DNA of 53,299 nt from Methyloligella halotolerans (GTDB lineage Bacteria > Pseudomonadota > Alphaproteobacteria > Rhizobiales > Methyloligellaceae): assembly GCF_001708935.1 (NCBI RefSeq), contig NZ_MASI01000012.1, positions 1 through 53,299 on the forward strand, in the 5' to 3' direction. The notes beneath the pieces are model-generated. The model worked only from the letters and a program-made list of their open reading frames with translations. It did no database searches and was not told the DNA's origin. Numbering within the stretch: the stretch's first letter is position 1; each line of letters begins with the position of its first letter. Positions 34,771 through 43,845 of this stretch are shown here, piece after piece. Position numbers and translations under genes: made by a program.

Positions 34771-36026
34771 ATGCAGGAACCTTCAGAGCAGTTCATCGAG
34801 CGAGGCACCCGCGAATTCCGGCTGGTGAACATCGCCCTCTTCGCCGCGGGCTTCACCACCTTCGCGCTGCTCTACTGTGTTCAGCCGATCCTTCCGGTCT
34901 TCTCCTCCGAGTTCGGGGTGAGCCCGGCCGAGGCGAGCCTCTCCCTGTCCTTCACAACCCAGTTCCTCGCCGTCTCCATGCTGGTCGCGAGCGCATTGTC
35001 GGAGGTCTTCGGCAGGAAGCGGGTGATGGTGATCTCGCTCTTCTCGTCGTCCTTTCTGATGATCGCCTCCGCCTTTGCCCCGAACTGGGAAAGCTTCCTC
35101 GTCCTGCGCGCGCTCGCCGGCATCGCCTTCTCGGGACTGCCGCCCACCGCCATGGCCTATGTCGGCGAGGAGATGCATTCGGATTCCGCCGGACTTGCAT
35201 GGGGCTTTACATCGCCGGCACCGGCCTCGGTGCCCTGGGCGGACGTTTCGGAGTGGGCCTTGCCGCCGATCTCGGGTCTTGGCGCGCAGGGCTCTTCGTG
35301 GTCGGCTGCCTTGCCCTTCTCTGCAGCATCGTCTTCTGGAAGGCGCTGCCGGCATCGCGCCATTTCACTCAAGGCACGCTCCATCTCGGCAAGCTGCTTT
35401 CCGCCTTCGGGGAGCATCTCAGGCAGCCGGTGCTTGTCAGCCTTTTCATCGAAGGCTTCCTGCTCATGGGCGTCTTTGTCACCCTGTACAATTACACGGG
35501 CTACCGGCTGATGGAGGCCCCCTACGACTTCAGCCAGACCGCGGTCAGCCTGATCTTCGGCATCTCCGTCATCGGAATTCTTACATCCGCCTATGTCAGC
35601 GACCTGGCGAGCCGGCTCGGCCGCGCCCGCGTCTTTTGGATCCTCGTGGCGATGATCTTCGCCGGCGTGCTCATCACCCTCGGCGAGCACCTCTGGACCA
35701 TCATCGCCGGACTGACCCTGGTGACCTTCGCGTTCTACGGCGCCCACTCGGTGCTCGCCAGCGGCGTCGCCACCCGCGCGACCCGGGCGAAAGCGCAGGC
35801 CTCTTCCCTCTATCTCTTCGCCTACTACACCGGCTCCAGCGTGATGGGGTTCGTCGGCGGCCTGGCTTGGTCGGCGTATCATTGGCCGGGCGTCGTGGCC
35901 CTCACCAGCCTCTCCCTGATCCTCGCCATGGGCATTGCGATCTGGCTCGCCGTCACGGTCGGCCGCTTCGGCAAGAATACGACACCGCCCACGGTGGGTT
36001 CCGGCCTCACCCCGCCGATCGACTGA
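34771..36026 (+). CDS. MFS transporter (YnfM-like), one frameshift
   Basis: Twelve-segment major facilitator. The first 145 residues (LFAAGFTTFALLYCVQPILPVFSSEF, ALSEVFGRKRVMV, FLVLRALAGIAFSGLPPTAMAYVGEEM) lie in one frame. One base is missing at about 35198, after GLA, and MGLYIAGTGLGALGGRFG and the rest follow in the next frame to 36026. The G-R-K-R motif A between segments 2 and 3 is intact. YnfM-type proteins are putative exporters; the substrate is unknown. The reading rejoins to about 418 residues, a normal length. Confidence 0.88.
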
Positions 36027-36148
36027 CCCTAGCGGAGCGGCAAACTCGCTTCGTATCGTCCGTCGCCCTTCTGGCGCCGCGATTGCATGTCAGGCTGTGT
36101 ACGGATGAATAAGGGCCTCCGCCCAAAGGAGCTGGATACACACGAACG

Positions 36149-37846
36149 ATGCTGCACGCGACACCGCTGATCACGACGATAGCCATCGGCCTCACACTCG
36201 CTTTCGCCTTCGGTGTCATTGCCAATCGCTTTTCGCTGCCGCCCCTCGTCGGCTATCTCCTCGCCGGCGTCCTGGTCGGACCCTTCACCCCCGGCTACGT
36301 TGCCGAGCAGGATCTCGCTGCCCAGCTCGCCGAGATCGGCGTGGTGCTGCTGATGTTCGGCGTCGGTCTGCACTTCTCGCTGCAGGATCTGCTCTCGGTC
36401 CGCAAGATCGCGATCCCCGGCGCAATCGTCCAGATCTTGAGCGCGACACTCCTCGGCATGGGGCTGGCCCATTGGCTCGGCTGGTCGGCTGGCGCGGGTC
36501 TCGTCTTCGGTCTGGCGCTTTCCGTTGCGAGCACCGTGGTCCTTCTCCGAGCCATGCAGGAGCGCCACCTGGTGGAGACCGAGCGCGGCCGCATCGCGGT
36601 GGGGTGGCTGATCGTCGAGGACATCGCCATGGTCCTCGCCTTGGTGCTGCTGCCGGCTACGGCGGGGCTCATGAACGGGGCGGGTTCCGATCCCTACTGG
36701 GGCATCCTCGCCGAGAACCTGCTGCTCGCGCTCGGCAAGATCGTCGCCTTCGTCCTCACGATGCTGATCGTCGGAAGGCGGGTCATCCCGTGGATGCTCC
36801 ACTACATGGCCCATACGGGCAGCCGGGAGCTGTTTCGCCTCGCGGTCCTCGTCATCGCTCTCGGCACGGCCTTCGGCGCCGCGGAGCTGTTCGGCGTTTC
36901 TCTCGCGCTAGGCGCCTTCTTCGCCGGCGTGATCCTGAGCGAGTCGACCCTGAGCCAGCACGCCGCGAAGGAGACGCTGCCCCTGCGTGATGCGTTTGCG
37001 GTCTTGTTCTTCGTCTCCGCCGGCATGCTGTTCGATCCGTCGATACTGATGCGCGACCCGCTTCCCGTCGTCGCGACCCTGCTCATCATTCTCGTCGGTA
37101 AGTCCATCGCGGCCTACCTGATCGTCCGGGCATTCGGCTACGGCAATACGAGCGCGCTGACCGTCGCCGCCTCCCTCGCCCAGATCGGCGAATTCTCGTT
37201 CATTCTGGCGGCACTCGGAACGGAGCTGGAGCTCCTGCCCACGGAAGGGCGCGACCTGATCATTGCCGGCGCCATTCTTTCCATCCTTCTGAACCCGCTG
37301 CTCTTCGCGGCGGTCGATCGCGTGCTCGGGCGCCATGCGCCACCCGAGGGCGAATCCGCGGCGCCGGATGAAACGCCCACACGGCTTGCGATCCCGGCCA
37401 CCGAACTCACCGACCACATCGTCCTCGTCGGCCATGGCGATTTCGGCGTTGCGCTGCGCAATCGCTTGCGGGCGGCCGACGTCCCGCTGCTGGTCATCGA
37501 GAGCGAGGAGGATACGGTCGAGGCACTTCGCGAAGAAGGCGTCGAGGCGATCGCCGGCAATGCTGCCGATCCGGAACTCGTGGCGGCCGCCAATCTCGGC
37601 GCCGCACGCTGCCTGGTAGTCGCCATTCCGGACGGCTACGAGGCCGGCCAGGTCGTCGAACAGGGCAGGGCGATCGACAGCGCGTTGCCCATCATCGCAC
37701 GCGCCCGCTCGGACGAGGCCGTGGAGCATCTCGAAGCGCTCGGGGCCGATACCGTCGTCCTCGATCGGAACGAGGTGGCTGCCGCCATCGCGAATCTGGC
37801 TCTGAAAAAGACGCGCCGTCCGGGCCCCTCGGCCAAGACAACCTAG
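36149..37846 (+). CDS. Kef-type cation/proton antiporter 1
   Basis: 565 residues. The CPA2 transmembrane part covers residues 1-390 (LPPLVGYLLAGVLVGPFTPGYV, GVVLLMFGVGLHFSLQDLL, SLALGAFFAGVILSES), followed by an RCK-N (TrkA-N) domain at about 410-530 starting HIVLVGHGDFGVAL, with a variant dinucleotide motif. This is the YbaL-like architecture, a predicted potassium/proton antiporter with nucleotide gating. No separate ancillary KefF/KefG subunit is seen. It has a paralogue directly downstream. Confidence 0.92.
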   Translation: MLHATPLITTIAIGLTLAFAFGVIANRFSLPPLVGYLLAGVLVGPFTPGYVAEQDLAAQLAEIGVVLLMFGVGLHFSLQDLLSVRKIAIPGAIVQILSATLLGMGLAHWLGWSAGAGLVFGLALSVASTVVLLRAMQERHLVETERGRIAVGWLIVEDIAMVLALVLLPATAGLMNGAGSDPYWGILAENLLLALGKIVAFVLTMLIVGRRVIPWMLHYMAHTGSRELFRLAVLVIALGTAFGAAELFGVSLALGAFFAGVILSESTLSQHAAKETLPLRDAFAVLFFVSAGMLFDPSILMRDPLPVVATLLIILVGKSIAAYLIVRAFGYGNTSALTVAASLAQIGEFSFILAALGTELELLPTEGRDLIIAGAILSILLNPLLFAAVDRVLGRHAPPEGESAAPDETPTRLAIPATELTDHIVLVGHGDFGVALRNRLRAADVPLLVIESEEDTVEALREEGVEAIAGNAADPELVAAANLGAARCLVVAIPDGYEAGQVVEQGRAIDSALPIIARARSDEAVEHLEALGADTVVLDRNEVAAAIANLALKKTRRPGPSAKTT

Positions 37847-37964
37847 GCGTCTTATGCTTCATTGGAGGAGAGGAGGAGAAATGCGGCGCGAGCAAGCTTT
37901 CGCGCTGGCCTGAAAGCACGCTTGAAGCTGCGCAGTTTGGCGCGGCAGGGATAGAGAACGCTTT

Positions 37965-39713
37965 ATGCTCCACGCGACCCCGTTGATCTCCACGATCACG
38001 ATCGGCCTTTTCCTAGCGTTTGCCTTCGGCGTCGCCGCACAACGTATCCATCTCTCTCCCCTGATCGGCTATCTCGTCGCCGGTATCGTGATCGGCCCGT
38101 TCACGCCGGGCTTCGTTGGCGACCAGAACCTCGCCAGCCAGCTTGCCGAGGTCGGCGTGGTCCTGCTGATGTTCGGCGTTGGACTGCATTTCTCGCTTGA
38201 AGACCTGCTCTCGGTCCGCGCGATCGCCATCCCCGGCGCCCTCGCCCAGGTGGCGATCTCCATTCCCTTCGCCATGGTGCTCACCTGGTCCCTGGGTTGG
38301 GGTTGGGAAGCCGGCCTGATCTTCGGACTCTGTCTGTCGGTGGCTTCGACCGTGGTTGTCCTGCGTATCCTGCAGGAACGGCGTCTCCTCGATACCGAAC
38401 GCGGACGCATTTCCGTCGGCTGGCTCATCGTCCAGGACATCACCATGGTGCTGGTGCTCGTCCTGCTCCCGCCGATCGCCGTCATGATGAAGGGCAATGT
38501 CGAGACCCTCGATCCGGCGAAGATCGCGACCACCGTCGGCTTCACCCTGGCGAAGATCGGCGCTTTCACCCTGCTGATGTTCGTCGTCGGCAAGAAGGTC
38601 GTGCCGGCCACCCTGCATTATGTGGCGCATACCGGAAGCCGGGAGCTGTTCCGTCTCGCGGTCCTCGCCATCGCATTGGGCGCGGCCTATGTGGCCGCAG
38701 AGTTGTTCGGCGTCTCCCTCGCTCTCGGCGCCTTCTTCGCCGGCATGCTGCTCTCCGAATCCAGGCTCAGCCAGCAGGCTGCCCAGGAGTCGCTTCCGCT
38801 TCGCGACGCCTTCGCCGTGCTGTTCTTCGTCTCGGTGGGCATGCTGTTCAACCCCACCATCTTGGCGGAGCAGCCCCTGGCGCTTGTCGGCACGGTGCTG
38901 ATCATCGTATTCGGCAAATCCATCGCCGCCTATCTGATCGTCCGCGCCTTCGGTCATAAGACGACGACCTCTCTGGTGGTGACGGCCTGCCTGGCGCAGA
39001 TCGGCGAGTTCTCCTTCATCCTCGCGACCCTCGGCGTCCGGCTCGAGATCCTGCCGGCCGACGGACGCGACCTCGTCCTGGCCGGCTCGATCATCTCGAT
39101 TCTGATGAATCCGTTGCTCTTCATGGCCATCGACAAATGGTATTTCCGCCACGAGCGGCACAGAACCGAGCTTCCCGACGAGCAGGAGGAAGAAGAGGTG
39201 CGGACCCGGGAGCCCATCGTGCCGACCGCCCTCGAAGGCCACGTGGCGCTTGTCGGTCATGGGCGGGTGGGCGCATTCATCACCAATGTCCTGCCCGGCG
39301 AAGGCTTGCCGGTCTACGTGATCGAGGACGATCCCGACGCGGTCGACGCGTTGCGGGAGCAGGGCGTCGAAGCGGTGCAGGGCAACGCGGCCGATCCGGA
39401 GGTCATCGCTGGAGCGAACCTGGAAAAGGCGTGTTGCCTGCTTGTCGCGATACCGGACGCTTTCGAGGGCGGGCAGGTCGTGCAGCAGGCGCGCGAGATC
39501 AACCCCGGTCTGCTGATCATCGCCCGGGCCCATTCGGAAGCCGAGACCGAGCATCTGTTGGCCCACGGCGCCGACCAGGTGGTCATGGGCGAGCACGAGA
39601 TCGCCAAGGCCATGCTCGACCGGGTGACCCATCTGCCGCCGCCGTCTGCCAGTCCGCCGGATGGCGAGACCGCCGCCGAGGCACGCGAGACCGCGGCACC
39701 GCAGACGAGCTAG
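37965..39713 (+). CDS. Kef-type cation/proton antiporter 2
   Basis: 582 residues with the same domain order as the previous gene: transmembrane CPA2 region to about 390, then an RCK-N domain starting HVALVGHGRVGAFI. The two genes are clearly tandem paralogues: MLHATPLI at the start, FGVGLHFS, SLPLRDAFAVLFFVS and GRDL are shared, but the RCK loops and C-terminal tails differ. A difference in gating or ion preference is possible. The gap between them is 118 bp, so the second gene may have its own promoter. Confidence 0.92.
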   Translation: MLHATPLISTITIGLFLAFAFGVAAQRIHLSPLIGYLVAGIVIGPFTPGFVGDQNLASQLAEVGVVLLMFGVGLHFSLEDLLSVRAIAIPGALAQVAISIPFAMVLTWSLGWGWEAGLIFGLCLSVASTVVVLRILQERRLLDTERGRISVGWLIVQDITMVLVLVLLPPIAVMMKGNVETLDPAKIATTVGFTLAKIGAFTLLMFVVGKKVVPATLHYVAHTGSRELFRLAVLAIALGAAYVAAELFGVSLALGAFFAGMLLSESRLSQQAAQESLPLRDAFAVLFFVSVGMLFNPTILAEQPLALVGTVLIIVFGKSIAAYLIVRAFGHKTTTSLVVTACLAQIGEFSFILATLGVRLEILPADGRDLVLAGSIISILMNPLLFMAIDKWYFRHERHRTELPDEQEEEEVRTREPIVPTALEGHVALVGHGRVGAFITNVLPGEGLPVYVIEDDPDAVDALREQGVEAVQGNAADPEVIAGANLEKACCLLVAIPDAFEGGQVVQQAREINPGLLIIARAHSEAETEHLLAHGADQVVMGEHEIAKAMLDRVTHLPPPSASPPDGETAAEARETAAPQTS

Positions 39714-39747
39714 CCGCATCCCGGATCGGGGAACGGATCGGCCGGGA

Positions 39748-39782
39748 TTGGGGTTGTTCGATGGAGTTTAATTCAACCCCAA
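39748..39782. promoter_or_regulatory. 9-bp inverted repeat with 17-base loop
   Basis: TTGGGGTTG and CAACCCCAA, with a further CCGG/CCGG pair outside, lie between the second Kef gene and DUF4112. There is no T-run on either side. It could be a transcript hairpin or an operator. Confidence 0.35.
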
Positions 39783-39804
39783 CCGGATAACCCCAGGGAT
39801 CGGC

Positions 39805-40245
39805 ATGGCAAGCGAGACATTCACGGGCTCACGCATGGGCGGCGACAAGGCCGCCGTGAACGATTTCCTGCGGCAGATGACGGCCGGCATGAGCCACCGC
39901 GAGCGGCTGGAGCAGACCCGCTGGCTTGCCCGCATGATGGACGATCAGTTCTCCATCCCCGGCACCAATTTCCGCTTCGGGTGGGACGCGATCATCGGCC
40001 TGTTCCCCGGCATCGGCGATGCCGTCACAAGCGCTATCTCACTGCTTATCGTGCACCACGCTTGGCAGTCCGGCGCAGGGCCCCTCACGATCGCGCGTAT
40101 GCTCGGCAATGTGGGCGTGGATCTCGTCTTCGGCGCCGTTCCCCTGGTGGGCGACGTGTTCGACGCGGCCTGGAAGGGCAATCGCCGAAACCTGCGGCTC
40201 CTCGAGCGCCATCTCGCCAGAGAGGCCGACAAGCGGCTCGGGTAG
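39805..40245 (+). CDS. DUF4112 protein
   Basis: 146 residues. The conserved DUF4112 block is RWLARMMDDQFSIPGTNFRFGWDAIIGLFPGIGDAVTSAISLLIVHHA, then MLGNVGVDLVFGAVPLVGDVFDAAWKGNRRNLRLLERHL. Two hydrophobic, Gly-rich segments suggest a membrane-linked protein. The role of the family is not known. It follows the Kef pair on the same strand at 91 bp. Confidence 0.9.
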   Translation: MASETFTGSRMGGDKAAVNDFLRQMTAGMSHRERLEQTRWLARMMDDQFSIPGTNFRFGWDAIIGLFPGIGDAVTSAISLLIVHHAWQSGAGPLTIARMLGNVGVDLVFGAVPLVGDVFDAAWKGNRRNLRLLERHLAREADKRLG

Positions 40246-40336
40246 TATCCCATCGCGGATGTCATGCTCGGCAAGGGGCCAGCTTCGCCCGGCCCGAGCC
40301 CGAGCCCGAGCATCCGTACGTCCGATCTTACGGAGA

Positions 40337-40369
40337 GTCATGGATTGCCGGGCAAAGCCCGCCGATGAC
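40337..40369. repeat. 33-bp palindromic intergenic repeat, copy 2
   Basis: Same sequence as the copy at 11652-11684 except for a few bases in the loop and right arm (GTCATGGATTGCCGGG and a CCCG-x-CGATGAC half). It lies between the convergent DUF4112 and DUF779 genes. The arms are slightly less perfect than in copy 1. Confidence 0.7.
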
Positions 40370-40394
40370 CGATCAGGCGCGCGCCATCAGGACG

Positions 40395-40763
40395 TTAGAT
40401 CGCGCCGGCGGCCTCCAGCTCGTCCGACTCCTGATCGGTGAAAACGCGCCCGCGCGTGAGGAACCGCACGCCTTCCGGAGCTTCTAAAGAGAAGCCCGAA
40501 CCGCGGCCCGGCACCACGTCGATGATCAGCTGAGTGTGCTTCCAGTAGTTGAACTGGTCGCGGTCGATAAAGACCTGCGACCCGCCGATCTCCCCCAGGA
40601 GCACGTCGTTGCCGCCCGTCTTGAACTCGTCCTTCGGGTAGCACATGGGCGCTGAGCCGTCGCAGCACCCGCCCGACTGATGAAACATCAGCGGTCCGTG
40701 CTTTTCCTTCAGGGTTTCGATGAGATCGAGCGCTTTGTCCGTCGCGGTGACTCTGTCGACCAT
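40395..40763 (-). CDS. DUF779 protein
   Basis: 122 residues from the ATG at 40763, five bases after AGGAGG; the GTG two codons earlier would overlap that site. Cys-rich DUF779 motif: HQSGGCCDGSAPMCYP, and a C-terminal FSLEAPEGVRFLTRGRVFTDQE. It lies downstream of, and on the same strand as, an aldehyde dehydrogenase. DUF779 next to exaC/aldB-type dehydrogenases is a known association, so it probably assists or senses aldehyde metabolism. Confidence 0.9.
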   Translation of the reverse strand: MVDRVTATDKALDLIETLKEKHGPLMFHQSGGCCDGSAPMCYPKDEFKTGGNDVLLGEIGGSQVFIDRDQFNYWKHTQLIIDVVPGRGSGFSLEAPEGVRFLTRGRVFTDQESDELEAAGAI

Positions 40764-40785
40764 AAACACCTCCTAGGGCGTTAGC

Positions 40786-40894
40786 GTCATCCTGAGCTGC
40801 GCGGGTTAAACCCGCGCCTCGAAGGATAAACGCGGGAAGAATGGCCCGCCGCCGCCCTTCGGGGACCGCTTAGGAGCGGCCGCCTCAGGGTGAC
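40786..40894. repeat. Composite palindromic intergenic element
   Basis: The outer arms GTCATCCTGAG (40786-40796) and CTCAGGGTGAC (40884-40894) are complementary apart from one G-T. Inside is a second palindrome, GCGCGGGTT-A-AACCCGCGC (40799-40817). This is the layout of the repeats scattered between genes in many Hyphomicrobiales and Caulobacterales genomes. It fills most of the 164-bp gap between the aldehyde dehydrogenase and DUF779 genes. Confidence 0.75.
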
Positions 40895-40927
40895 GGCGGA
40901 CGTGTTCTGTAGCCTAGACCGTCGGGC

Positions 40928-42448
40928 CTAGAAGAAGCCCATCGGCTTCGGGCTGTAGCTCATCAGGATGTTCTTCGTCTGCTGATAGTGGTCGAGCATC
41001 ATCTTGTGGTTCTCACGACCGATGCCCGACTTCTTGTAGCCGCCGAAGGCCGCATGCGCCGGATACAGGTGGTAGCAATTGGTCCACACACGGCCGGCCT
41101 GGATGCCGCGGCCCATGCGATAGGCCGTGTTTACGTCCCGGGTCCAGAGGCCGGCGCCGAGGCCGTACAGCGTGTCGTTGGCGATCTCGAGCGCCTCTTC
41201 CTCGTCCTCGAAGGTCGTGACCGACAGCACGGGGCCGAAGATCTCTTCCTGGAAGATGCGCATCTTGTTGTTGCCGGCGAACACCGTCGGCTTGACGTAG
41301 TAGCCTTCCGAAAGCTCGCCATCGAGGCTCGCCCGCTCGCCGCCGGTCAGCAGCTCCGCGCCTTCCTCCTTGCCGATATCGATATAGGAGAGGATTTTCT
41401 CCAGCTGATCGTTGGAGGCCTGGGCGCCGATCATGGTCTTCGGGTCGAGCGGATCGCCCTGGCGGATGCGCTCCACGCGCTTGATCGCCTGCTCCATGAA
41501 GCGGTCGTAGATCGACTTCTGCACCAGCGCGCGGCTGGGGCAGGTGCAGACTTCGCCCTGGTTGAGGGCGAACATGGCAAAGCCTTCGAGCGACTTCTGG
41601 AAGAAGTCGTCATCCTTGGCCATCACGTCTTCGAAGAAGATGTTCGGGGACTTGCCGCCGAGCTCCAGGGTCACGGGGATCAGATTCTCCGTGGCGTACT
41701 GCATAATCAGACGGCCGGTCGTCGTCTCGCCGGTGAAGGCGATCTTCGAGATACGGCTGCTCTGGGCCAGCGGCTTGCCGGCCTCGACGCCGAAGCCGTT
41801 GATGATGTTGAGCACGCCCGGGGGCAGGATGTCGCCGACCAGATCCATCAGCACCATGATGGACATCGGCGTCTGCTCGGCAGGCTTCAGCACGATGCAG
41901 TTGCCCGCAGCCAGCGCCGGCGCGATCTTCCACGCCGCCATCAGGATCGGGAAGTTCCAAGGGATGATCTGACCGACCACACCCAGGGGCTCGTGATAAT
42001 GGTAGGCGACGGTGTTGTCGTCGAGTTCGCCGATGGAGCCTTCCTGGGTCCGGATGCACGCCGCGAAATAGCGGAAGTGATCGATGGCCAGCGGAATATC
42101 GGCCATCCGCGTCTCGCGGATCGGCTTGCCGTTATCGATGGTTTCGATCTGCGCCAGGATGTCCAGGTTCTCCTGCATCCGGTCGGCGACCTTGTTCAGG
42201 AGCTCCGCACGCTTGGCGGGAGCGGTCTTGCCCCAGGAGTCCTTGGCTGCATGAGCTGCGTCCAGCGCCTTCTCGACATCGGCGGCGGTGGAGCGCGCAA
42301 TCTGACAGACCGGCTTGCCGGTCAGCGGGCTGATATTGTCGAAATACTGTCCATCGGCGGGAGCGACCCACTCGCCACCGATATAGTTGTCGTAACGGGA
42401 CCTTATCGCGACCCGTGAATTCAGAGTTTCAATCACCTCGTGAAGCAT
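40928..42448 (-). CDS. NAD-dependent aldehyde dehydrogenase (ExaC/AldB-like)
   Basis: Oxidises acetaldehyde or similar aldehydes to acids. 506 residues, with the Rossmann motif [25 protein letters not shown], catalytic Glu262 in [10 protein letters not shown], and catalytic Cys301 in [14 protein letters not shown], the signature of the ExaC/AldB group. C-terminal [28 protein letters not shown] is also typical. It is followed by DUF779. An alcohol dehydrogenase lies upstream on the same strand, so alcohol-to-acid oxidation is a plausible shared task. Confidence 0.95.
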   Translation of the reverse strand: MLHEVIETLNSRVAIRSRYDNYIGGEWVAPADGQYFDNISPLTGKPVCQIARSTAADVEKALDAAHAAKDSWGKTAPAKRAELLNKVADRMQENLDILAQIETIDNGKPIRETRMADIPLAIDHFRYFAACIRTQEGSIGELDDNTVAYHYHEPLGVVGQIIPWNFPILMAAWKIAPALAAGNCIVLKPAEQTPMSIMVLMDLVGDILPPGVLNIINGFGVEAGKPLAQSSRISKIAFTGETTTGRLIMQYATENLIPVTLELGGKSPNIFFEDVMAKDDDFFQKSLEGFAMFALNQGEVCTCPSRALVQKSIYDRFMEQAIKRVERIRQGDPLDPKTMIGAQASNDQLEKILSYIDIGKEEGAELLTGGERASLDGELSEGYYVKPTVFAGNNKMRIFQEEIFGPVLSVTTFEDEEEALEIANDTLYGLGAGLWTRDVNTAYRMGRGIQAGRVWTNCYHLYPAHAAFGGYKKSGIGRENHKMMLDHYQQTKNILMSYSPKPMGFF

Positions 42449-42595
42449 TGGATTATCCTCCCTTCCACGACCTGTTTTATTTTGCCTTACCCTACACCCT
42501 TCGGCGCCGCTTTGGCATCAATTAGATAGTCTCGGGCATCGGGAACCTCCAGACCCTGAGACAGTTAGGCTCCGCGATAATCAACGGAGGGATCT

Positions 42596-42757
42596 ATGGC
42601 TGAACGACGCGGTGGCATTAACTCGACCATGGCTTTTCTTCTCGGGGCGGCGGTCGTCGCGCTGGGGGTGATCGGTTATCTCTATTACGATCACACCCAG
42701 AAGGACGTCGTGGAGATCAACGTGCCCGGCTTCCAGGGCGAGATTGAGAAGGAGTAG
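42596..42757 (+). CDS. 53-residue single-span membrane protein
   Basis: Starts after a GGAGGG ribosome site. The N-terminus is basic and the membrane span is MAFLLGAAVVALGVIGYLYY (12-31), followed by a short acidic tail of about 20 residues (HTQKDVVEINVPGFQGEIEKE). The C-terminal V-E-I-N-V-P-G-F looks like a conserved short motif. It lies between the alcohol and aldehyde dehydrogenase genes on the opposite strand. No function is known to me. Confidence 0.7.
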   Translation: MAERRGGINSTMAFLLGAAVVALGVIGYLYYDHTQKDVVEINVPGFQGEIEKE

Positions 42758-42768
42758 GCCGGCGTTCC

Positions 42769-43767
42769 TCAGGGGATCAGCACGGCGGCACCTTCGAGCT
42801 TGCCGTCCCGCAAGCGCTCCAGTGCAATATTCGCGTCCTTAAGCGGCATGGGTTCCACGCTCGTCTTCACCGGGATTGTCGGGGCGAGCGCCAGGAACTC
42901 TTCCGCGTCGGCGCGGGTGAGATTTGCGACCGATTTCACCACCCGCTCCTCCCATAGAAGATCGTAGGAGAAGGCCGGGATCTCACTCATATGAATCCCG
43001 CCGGAGACGACCGTGCCGCCCTTACGCACGGCTTTCAGCGCAGCCGGAATGAGCGCTCCGACCGGCGCGAACAGAAGCGCCGCATCGAGCGGTTCCGGCG
43101 GTGTCTCGTCGGAACCCCCGGTCCAGACGGCGCCGAGCCTCTTGGCGAACGCCTGGGCGGCATCGTCACCCGGCCGGGTTAGGGCATAGACGTCTGCGCC
43201 CTGTCCGATAGCCACCTGGGCTATGATATGGGCCGCAGCGCCGAACCCGTAGATGCCCAGCCGCTTCGGAAATGTGCCCGCAAGCTTGAGCGTCCGGTAG
43301 CCGATCAGCCCGGCGCAGAGCAGAGGCGCGGCCTCGGCATCCGAATATGCTTCCGGCAAGTGGAAGCAATATTCATGGTCGGCGACCGTGTATTCCGCAT
43401 AGCCGCCATTGATGTCGTAGCCGGTGAAGCCGGGATTGTCGCAAAGGTTCTCCCGGCCCATGCGGCAGTAGGGGCAGGTGCCGTCCGTATGGCCGAGCCA
43501 GGGCACCCCGACCCGGTCGCCCTCCCTGAAGCCTGCAACGCCCTCGCCGATTCCGGACACATGGCCGACGATCTCGTGACCCAGCACGAGAGGAAGCTTC
43601 GGCCTGGTCAGCTCGCCGTCGATGATGTGGAGATCGGTGCGGCACACCCCGCAGGCCGCGACCTTGATAAGGAGTTGGCCAGGCCCGGGCGTCGGCATGG
43701 GCAGCTCTTCGAGCCGAAGAGGCTCGTGCGCCGCATGCATCACCATGGCCTTCATCGTATTCGCCAT
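42769..43767 (-). CDS. Zinc-dependent alcohol dehydrogenase family protein
   Basis: 332 residues of the medium-chain dehydrogenase family (the group with GVPWLG and FTGYDINGGYAEY). The catalytic zinc site has Cys42 and the GHE motif (His64, Glu65); the coenzyme site is IYGFGAAAHIIAQ. The structural zinc lobe has Cys98, Cys101 and Cys109, but the first expected Cys is Asp95 (HTDGTCPYC), so this site may be altered. The substrate is probably a primary alcohol; the aldehyde dehydrogenase is nearby on the same strand. Confidence 0.92.
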   Translation of the reverse strand: MANTMKAMVMHAAHEPLRLEELPMPTPGPGQLLIKVAACGVCRTDLHIIDGELTRPKLPLVLGHEIVGHVSGIGEGVAGFREGDRVGVPWLGHTDGTCPYCRMGRENLCDNPGFTGYDINGGYAEYTVADHEYCFHLPEAYSDAEAAPLLCAGLIGYRTLKLAGTFPKRLGIYGFGAAAHIIAQVAIGQGADVYALTRPGDDAAQAFAKRLGAVWTGGSDETPPEPLDAALLFAPVGALIPAALKAVRKGGTVVSGGIHMSEIPAFSYDLLWEERVVKSVANLTRADAEEFLALAPTIPVKTSVEPMPLKDANIALERLRDGKLEGAAVLIP

Positions 43768-43845
43768 GGGCTCATGCTGCCCCGGATTGGCGGTTCAGGC
43801 CAGGGGGTGCAGAGGGGAAGCAGATGAAATCGTCAGCCTGCGCGC

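Noticed and set aside
38013..39719. Long open frame antisense to the second Kef gene
   Set aside because: Shadow of a certain gene, rich in Gly, Arg, Asp and His.
40988..42418. Long open frame antisense to the aldehyde dehydrogenase
   Set aside because: Shadow of a certain gene; no domain.
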